A stretch of DNA of 64,000 nucleotides. Source: Cupriavidus pauculus (GTDB lineage Bacteria; Pseudomonadota; Gammaproteobacteria; Burkholderiales; Burkholderiaceae). Shown here piece by piece: positions 59,075-64,000 of the stretch (position 1 is its first letter; each line of letters begins with the position of its first letter). Under the pieces are notes generated by a model. The model was not told the DNA's origin and did not search any database. It saw nothing but the letters and a program-made list of their open reading frames with translations. Location of the stretch: assembly GCF_002858765.1 (NCBI RefSeq), contig NZ_PJRP01000021.1, positions 1 through 64,000 on the forward strand, read 5' to 3'. The position numbers and the translations under genes were made by a program.

Positions 59075-59959
59075 ATGCACGCCAGAAAGACCATCATCAC
59101 CTGCGCGGTGACCGGCAACATCGTGACGCCCGAACAGCATCCCGGGTTGCCGGTGACACCGGCGCAAATTGCCGAATCCGCACTCGAAGCGGCCGAAGCC
59201 GGCGCCGCAGCCGCGCACATCCACGTCCGCGACCCGCACACGGGCCGGCCGTCGATGGAACTCGACTACTACGCCGACGTCATCGACCGCATCCGCGCGC
59301 GCAATCGCCGCCTGATCATCAACCTCACGACGGGGCCGGGCGGACGTTTCGTGCCCGACGAGAACGAGCCGCGCGTGGCCGCGCCGGGCACGACGCTGCT
59401 GCATCCGCTCAAGCGCGTGGCGCACGTCGCCGCCTTGCGGCCCGACGTCTGCTCGCTGGACCTCAACACGATGAATTCCGGCGCCGACGTGGTGATCAAC
59501 ACCCCCACGAACGTGCGCAAGATGGCCGAGGTGATCCGCAGCGCGGGCGTCATGCCCGAACTGGAGATCTTCGACTCCGGCGACCTGAACATGGCGCTCG
59601 ACTTCATGCGCGACGGCGTGCTGGACGGCCCCGGCCTCTGGACCTTCGTGCTGGGCGTGAAGTACGGCTTTGCCGCCACCCCGGAGACGATCTTCTACGC
59701 CCGCAACATGCTGCCGGCTGGCGCGCAATGGTCCGCGTTCGGCATCGGTCGCGCCGAGTTCCCGATCGTCGCCCAGGCCTGGCTGGCGGGCGGCCACGTG
59801 CGCGTTGGCCTGGAAGACAACATCTATCTGGAAAAGGGCGTGCTGGCACCGAGCAACGCCGCGCTGGTGGCCAAGGCGCGCGACATCGTCAAGTCGCTGG
59901 GCGGGGAGATCGCGTCCGCGTCCGATGCCCGCGCGCAGCTTGGCCTGCGTGAAGCCTGA
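59075..59959 (+). CDS. Beta-keto acid cleavage enzyme (BKACE, DUF849)
   Basis: 294 residues. KTIITCAVTGNIVTPEQHPG, then GAAAAHIHVRDPHTGRPSME with the zinc-binding His-x-His, and LRPDVCSLDLNTMNSG with the active-site region. Members condense a beta-keto acid with acetyl-CoA to give an acetoacetate-like product and a CoA thioester. A role in pathway end-product cleavage fits. Confidence 0.9.
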   Translation: MHARKTIITCAVTGNIVTPEQHPGLPVTPAQIAESALEAAEAGAAAAHIHVRDPHTGRPSMELDYYADVIDRIRARNRRLIINLTTGPGGRFVPDENEPRVAAPGTTLLHPLKRVAHVAALRPDVCSLDLNTMNSGADVVINTPTNVRKMAEVIRSAGVMPELEIFDSGDLNMALDFMRDGVLDGPGLWTFVLGVKYGFAATPETIFYARNMLPAGAQWSAFGIGRAEFPIVAQAWLAGGHVRVGLEDNIYLEKGVLAPSNAALVAKARDIVKSLGGEIASASDARAQLGLREA

Positions 59960-60005
59960 GGCCTGACCTTCTCCGACACCCACGTTTCCTGTCACTCCAT
60001 TCATC

Positions 60006-60983
60006 ATGAATACCATTCAGGTTCACCAGAAAGCCCCGAGCATCGACGCGCTGGAACTGTCGTTCGTCGACATGCCACGCCCGGAGGCCGGCGCCGGCCA
60101 GTGCGTTGTCGAAGTGGCCAGCGCCGGGGTCAATCCCAGCGATGTGAAAGCCACGCTTGGCCTGATGCCGCATGCCGTCTGGCCGCGCACCCCGGGGCGC
60201 GACTATGCCGGTGTGGTCATCGACGGCCCCAGCCAGTGGGTCGGGCAGCAGGTATGGGGCAGCGGCGGCGAACTCGGCATCCGTCGGGATGGCACGCACG
60301 GAAAGTACCTGCGCATCGGCGTGGAGGCCGTTCGCGCCAAGCCGCAAGCGGTGTCGCTGATCGAGGCTGGCGCGGTGGGCGTGCCGTTCATCACGGCTTA
60401 CGAAGGCCTGCGGCGTTCCGGCATGCCCAAGGCGGGCGATGTGGTGCTGGTCGGCGGCGGCAACGGCAAGGTAGGGCAGGCGACGATCCAGATTGCCACC
60501 GCGCTGGGCGCGCGCGTCTTCGCCGTGGAGCGCGGAGCGGACCCGTATCGCGGCCACGCCAGCGGTTCGGTGCGCATGATCGATGCCAGCCGCGAAACCA
60601 TTTCCGAAGTGGTCCGCGACGAAACCGGCGGCCACGGTGCCGACATCGTCTACAACACGGTAGGCAGCCCGTATTTCGAGCAGGCCAACCTGGCCATGGC
60701 CATCGGCGCCACGCAGATATTCATCTCGACCATCGAGAAGCCGGTGCCGTTCGACATCTTCGCGTTCTACCGGGGGCAGCACACGTACGTGGGCGTCGAC
60801 ACCCTGGCGATGGACAGCCAGGCCTGTGCGTCGATCCTCGACGCGCTCGCGCCCATGTTCGCCGCCGGCCAGCTCAAGCCGTTCCCGGTGCTGCCGGACT
60901 ATACGTACGCGCTGGCCGATGCCAAGGACGCCTATCGCGCCGTGCTGCAAGGCGCCACCGAGCGCGTGGTGCTGACGCCATGA
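60006..60983 (+). CDS. Zinc-independent quinone oxidoreductase / MDR-family dehydrogenase
   Basis: 325 residues. VVEVASAGVNPSDVKATLGL, PGRDYAGVV and the NAD(P)-binding GGGNGKVGQATIQIA are typical of medium-chain reductases; no cysteine/histidine zinc set is seen. Reduces an enone or quinone intermediate. Overlaps the cupin gene by 4 bp. Confidence 0.85.
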   Translation: MNTIQVHQKAPSIDALELSFVDMPRPEAGAGQCVVEVASAGVNPSDVKATLGLMPHAVWPRTPGRDYAGVVIDGPSQWVGQQVWGSGGELGIRRDGTHGKYLRIGVEAVRAKPQAVSLIEAGAVGVPFITAYEGLRRSGMPKAGDVVLVGGGNGKVGQATIQIATALGARVFAVERGADPYRGHASGSVRMIDASRETISEVVRDETGGHGADIVYNTVGSPYFEQANLAMAIGATQIFISTIEKPVPFDIFAFYRGQHTYVGVDTLAMDSQACASILDALAPMFAAGQLKPFPVLPDYTYALADAKDAYRAVLQGATERVVLTP

Positions 60984-61330
60984 ACACGACCCGATTTGCC
61001 CAGGCGCCGGCCTACTACCCGGCCAACCACGAAGGCATGCACTGCCTGCGCCTGCAGGGGCACGAGGCGGGCCCATCCGACGCCCTGTGGATGGGCGTGT
61101 CCGTGATCCTGCCGGGCGGCCACACGTCGCTGGATGCGTCGCCTGTTGAGAAGCACTACGTCGTCCTGCAGGGCGAGGTGTGCATCCGGACGCCATCGGA
61201 AAGCGTCACCCTGGGGCGCTTCGATTCGGTACGACTGGCGCCGGGAGAGGCCCGGCAGGTCAGCAATCCATCCAATCTGCCGGCCATGCTGCTGCTGGCG
61301 ATGCCGTACCCGCCGCGCGCATCACCCTGA
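60980..61330 (+). CDS. Cupin-domain protein
   Basis: 116 residues. MGVSVILPGGHTSLDASPVE, then KHYVVLQGEVCI and PGEARQVSN form the two cupin motifs. Small cupins in catabolic operons often act as isomerases or dioxygenase partners; the metal and substrate are unknown. ATGA coupling to the preceding gene. Confidence 0.8.
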   Translation: MNTTRFAQAPAYYPANHEGMHCLRLQGHEAGPSDALWMGVSVILPGGHTSLDASPVEKHYVVLQGEVCIRTPSESVTLGRFDSVRLAPGEARQVSNPSNLPAMLLLAMPYPPRASP

Positions 61331-61346
61331 TTTTTTGTGCTGGTTT

Positions 61347-61360
61347 TGCAAACGTTTGCA
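61347..61360. promoter_or_regulatory. LacI-family operator 2
   Basis: TGCAAACGTTTGCA, identical to the site at 57253, extended to TTGCAAACGTTTGCAA (61346-61361). It lies 35 bp before the porin ATG, indicating a second regulated transcription start within the cluster. Confidence 0.85.
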
Positions 61361-61394
61361 ACGCATCCATAACAACGAGGAGGAGACCCCCACG

Positions 61395-62525
61395 ATGCGA
61401 AATAACTTCAGGCGACCCCGCATGGTCCCGCTGGTGGTATCGGCCGGCATTTCGGCCTGCATCTCCGCCGGCCTGGCGGCCCCGGCGCTGGCGGAGGAGG
61501 GCGTGACGATCTACGGCCGGCTCAACACGGCCATCGAGTATTCGCGCGCCAGTACGGCCACCGACGGCACCAGGCTTGGCGGCACGGCGCGGCTCACCAA
61601 CAACCGGTCGGTGTTCGGCTTCCGAGGGGAAGAGGGGCTGGGCGGCTCGCTCAAGGCCGTCTGGCAGATCGAAAGCAATGTGTCGCTCGATACCGGCCAG
61701 GGGCAGATCGCCGGCCGCAATTCGCGCGTCGGCCTGCAGGGGGAATACGGGCTGGTGTTCATGGGGCACTGGCAGACGCCCTATACCGAATCGACGGCGG
61801 GCTACGACCCGTACTACCCGACCACTGCCGGCTACATGGCGCTGATCGGCAATGGCTCGACGTCGAGTTCCGACAACGTCCAGGACACCAGTTCCTTCGA
61901 CCGGCGCCAGAAGAACATCCTGCAGTACCGGTCGCCCCAGCTGTGGGGCGCCAGCCTGTGGCTGGGCTGGGGGCTGCCCGAGGAAAAGACGACGGTGCCG
62001 CGCAACCCCGCGCTGTATTCGGCGGCGCTGGTCTACGACCGTGGGCCGCTCAGCGCCACGTTTGCCTACGAAATCCACCAGCACTACCAGGCCGCAGGGC
62101 GTAACGACGATGCGCTGAAGGTGGCGTTGGCGTACCAGTTGCTGCCGGGCACGCGGCTGGCGGCGGTCTACGAGCATCTGCACTACCGCACCGATACGGG
62201 CGACCTGCAGCGCAACGGCTACTACGCGTCGCTGGTGCAGAAGCTCGGGCCGGGCAGCGTGCGCGTGGGCGTTGCGTTCGCGCCCAACGGCACCGGATCG
62301 TCCACGGACACCATCGGCTTCTTCCGGAGCGGCCCGGAAACCGGCGCCACGCAGTTCACCGTGGGGTACGACTACCCGCTGTCCAAGCGCACGGCGCTCT
62401 ACGCGTACTACAGCCGCATCAACAACAGGAAAAACGCGATCTACGACTTTGCCATCAACGAGCTTGGCGTCAGCGCCGGTGCCGATCCGCAGACCTTTGC
62501 GCTCGGCATGCGGCATTTTTTCTGA
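61395..62525 (+). CDS. Outer-membrane porin, Gram-negative (GBP) type
   Basis: 376 residues. Signal peptide (VVSAGISACISAGLAAPALA), then VTIYGRLNTAIEYSRAS and LTNNRSVFGFRGEEGLGGSL, the standard opening of betaproteobacterial trimeric porins; ends in GMRHFF with the C-terminal Phe needed for Bam recognition. Provides entry for the pathway substrate. Ribosome-binding site GAGGAGGAG. Confidence 0.93.
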   Translation: MRNNFRRPRMVPLVVSAGISACISAGLAAPALAEEGVTIYGRLNTAIEYSRASTATDGTRLGGTARLTNNRSVFGFRGEEGLGGSLKAVWQIESNVSLDTGQGQIAGRNSRVGLQGEYGLVFMGHWQTPYTESTAGYDPYYPTTAGYMALIGNGSTSSSDNVQDTSSFDRRQKNILQYRSPQLWGASLWLGWGLPEEKTTVPRNPALYSAALVYDRGPLSATFAYEIHQHYQAAGRNDDALKVALAYQLLPGTRLAAVYEHLHYRTDTGDLQRNGYYASLVQKLGPGSVRVGVAFAPNGTGSSTDTIGFFRSGPETGATQFTVGYDYPLSKRTALYAYYSRINNRKNAIYDFAINELGVSAGADPQTFALGMRHFF

Positions 62526-62559
62526 CGCCGGGCCCGGCCATTGTTGCGAGGAGACCATC

Positions 62560-63558
62560 ATGATTCGACAGTTTTTCAGCCCCGTTACCTTTCGCCCCGT
62601 TGCCGCACTGACGCTGGCCGTGGCCGCCGCCGTGCCGGTGCAGGCGAGCGCGCAGCCGCAGTATCCGGCCAAGCCGATCCGGCTGGTCGTGCCGTTTTCC
62701 GCTGGCAGCGCCACCGATATCCTGGCGCGCATCATCGGCGCCAGGATGGGCGAGTCCGGCCAATGGCAGGTCGTGGTCGACAACCGGCCCGGCGCGGGCG
62801 GCACGCTGGGTGCCACCACGGTGGCCAAGTCCGCGCCCGATGGCTACACGCTGGTCCTGGTGTCGGTGGGGCATGCCATCAATGCCACGCTGTACCCGAA
62901 GCTGGGCTATGACACGCTGAAGGACTTTGCCCCGGTATCGCTGGTGGCTTCGGTACCGAACGTGCTGGTGGTCAATGCCGCCAGCACGTACAAGTCGGTG
63001 CGCGACATCGTCGCGGCGGCAAAAGCCCGGCCAGGCGCCCTGAATTTCGATTCCGCCGGGTCGGGCAGTTCCACGCACCTGAGCGGCGAGATGTTCAAGA
63101 TGCAGGCAAAGATCGATATCGTGCATATCCCATACAAGGGCACCGGCGAGGCCCTGACCGATGTGATGGCCGGGCGCGGCGACATGATGTTTGCGCCCAG
63201 CGTGTCGGCGATGCCGTTTGTCAGGCAGGGCAAGCTCCGCGCGCTGGCCGTGACCACGCCCAGGCGCGCCGGTGTGCTGCCCGATATCCCCACCGTGGCG
63301 GAATCGGGGCTGCCGGACTACGCCTTCGACTCGTGGTTCGGCGTGCTGGCGCCGGCGTCGACCCCGAAGGAGATCGTCAACGCGCTCAACGCCGAGATTG
63401 GCAAGGCGCTGGCCGCGCCCGACGTGCGCGAGCGCCTGGCCGCGCAGGGGGCGGAGCCCCGGTCCAGCACCCCGCAGGAATTTGCCAGCTATATCCAGGC
63501 CGAGATCGCCAGGCTGGCCCCGGTGGTCAGGCAATCCGGGGTGCGCGCGGGAGAGTGA
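62560..63558 (+). CDS. Bug-family tripartite tricarboxylate receptor (TctC-like)
   Basis: 332 residues. Signal peptide, then YPAKPIRLVVPFSAGSATDI, QVVVDNRPGAGGTLGATTVA and GSGSSTHLSGEMFKMQ are diagnostic of Bug periplasmic receptors. Binds a carboxylate substrate; no TctA/TctB membrane genes lie in the window. Follows the porin by 35 bp. Confidence 0.93.
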   Translation: MIRQFFSPVTFRPVAALTLAVAAAVPVQASAQPQYPAKPIRLVVPFSAGSATDILARIIGARMGESGQWQVVVDNRPGAGGTLGATTVAKSAPDGYTLVLVSVGHAINATLYPKLGYDTLKDFAPVSLVASVPNVLVVNAASTYKSVRDIVAAAKARPGALNFDSAGSGSSTHLSGEMFKMQAKIDIVHIPYKGTGEALTDVMAGRGDMMFAPSVSAMPFVRQGKLRALAVTTPRRAGVLPDIPTVAESGLPDYAFDSWFGVLAPASTPKEIVNALNAEIGKALAAPDVRERLAAQGAEPRSSTPQEFASYIQAEIARLAPVVRQSGVRAGE

Positions 63559-63623
63559 CGGAAGCCCGCCGGCAGACGCTAGAATGGCGCATCTCAATGA
63601 TCCAGCCTGGCGTCCGCCGTCCC

Positions 63624-64000
63624 ATGTCCGAGCGCAAACGCGTGACCATCAAAGACCTCGCCGCGGAGGTCGACGTGCATTACTCCACGGTGTCGCGCGT
63701 CATGAACCCCGCGACGCGCCACCTGGTGGCCGAAGAGGTGGCCGCGCGCATCCTCAAGCTGGCCGAGGCACGCGGTTTTCGTCCGAACCGCATTGCGGCC
63801 GGGCTGCGCACGCAGCGGTCGGGGATGGTCGGCGTGATCCTGCCCGATATCGCGAACCCGGTGTTTCCGCCCATCCTGGCGGGCATCGAGTCGGTGCTGG
63901 CCCGGATGGGCTATGTGCCGATCGTGGTGAATGCCGGCACCGAGCGCACGCGGCAGCGCTTTGTCGTCGACCAGATGCTGGCGCGCCAGGTGGAAGGGCT
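63624..64000 (+). CDS. LacI-family transcriptional regulator (partial, runs off the window)
   Basis: At least 125 residues visible. VTIKDLAAEVDVHYSTVSRV is the HTH with the usual LacI recognition helix, then the hinge RPNRIAAGLRTQRSGMVGVI and the start of the periplasmic-binding-like effector domain (LPDIANPVFPPILAGIESVL). Likely regulator of the two TGCAAACGTTTGCA operators upstream. Confidence 0.93.
   Translation, partial: MSERKRVTIKDLAAEVDVHYSTVSRVMNPATRHLVAEEVAARILKLAEARGFRPNRIAAGLRTQRSGMVGVILPDIANPVFPPILAGIESVLARMGYVPIVVNAGTERTRQRFVVDQMLARQVEG

Overview
High-GC Gram-negative DNA, most likely a betaproteobacterium of the Burkholderiaceae (Cupriavidus/Ralstonia-like). The chromosomal part carries a GBP-type porin, a Bug/TctC-type solute receptor, an intradiol dioxygenase and a LacI regulator, a mix typical of that group. 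The assignment is by gene content only.

Positions 1 to about 50,907 are one complete-looking temperate prophage. Its left end is at or just before base 1; its right end is a 3' tRNA fragment (probably tRNA-Leu) at about 50,877-50,907. Layout: integrase and excisionase (50-1440); a leftward early operon (1448-10312) that includes a phage sliding clamp and a full diversity-generating retroelement (DGR); an immunity region (10359-12521) with cI-like and cro-like genes, a second cI paralogue and 18-bp operators; a rightward early operon (12589-21562) with nucleases, a YdaU-type replication protein whose gene contains iterons, a Q-like regulator, Lar-like proteins and a methyltransferase; a late promoter/leader/terminator region (21577-21740); a lambda-like packaging and head module (23611-31899); a Mu-like contractile tail (31896-43742); a lysis cassette (43841-45561); a leftward lysogenic-conversion cassette of membrane and methyltransferase genes (45718-48905); and a right end with a LexA-box-controlled SRAP gene (49267-50818).

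The main discovery is the DGR at 4256-6847 on the minus strand. It has two tandem target genes that end in 91-bp variable repeats, an Avd-like accessory gene, one template repeat rich in AAC codons, and a reverse transcriptase with the DGR signature IGNLSSQ and catalytic YVDD. Each variable repeat differs from the template at exactly 12 positions and every difference falls on a template adenine. The targets are not tail fibres: they sit in the early leftward operon, and the phage tail fibre gene has no visible variable repeat.

From about 50,941 the chromosome resumes: a secreted TonB_C-like protein, a GtrII-like glucosyltransferase with an acyltransferase (surface polysaccharide modification), an unrecognised protein and a VOC protein. 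A catabolic cluster follows at 57282-63558 (intradiol dioxygenase, SDR, BKACE/DUF849, quinone oxidoreductase, cupin, porin, Bug receptor). Two identical perfect palindromes, TGCAAACGTTTGCA, precede the dioxygenase and porin genes, and a LacI-family gene that probably reads them starts at 63624 and runs off the window.
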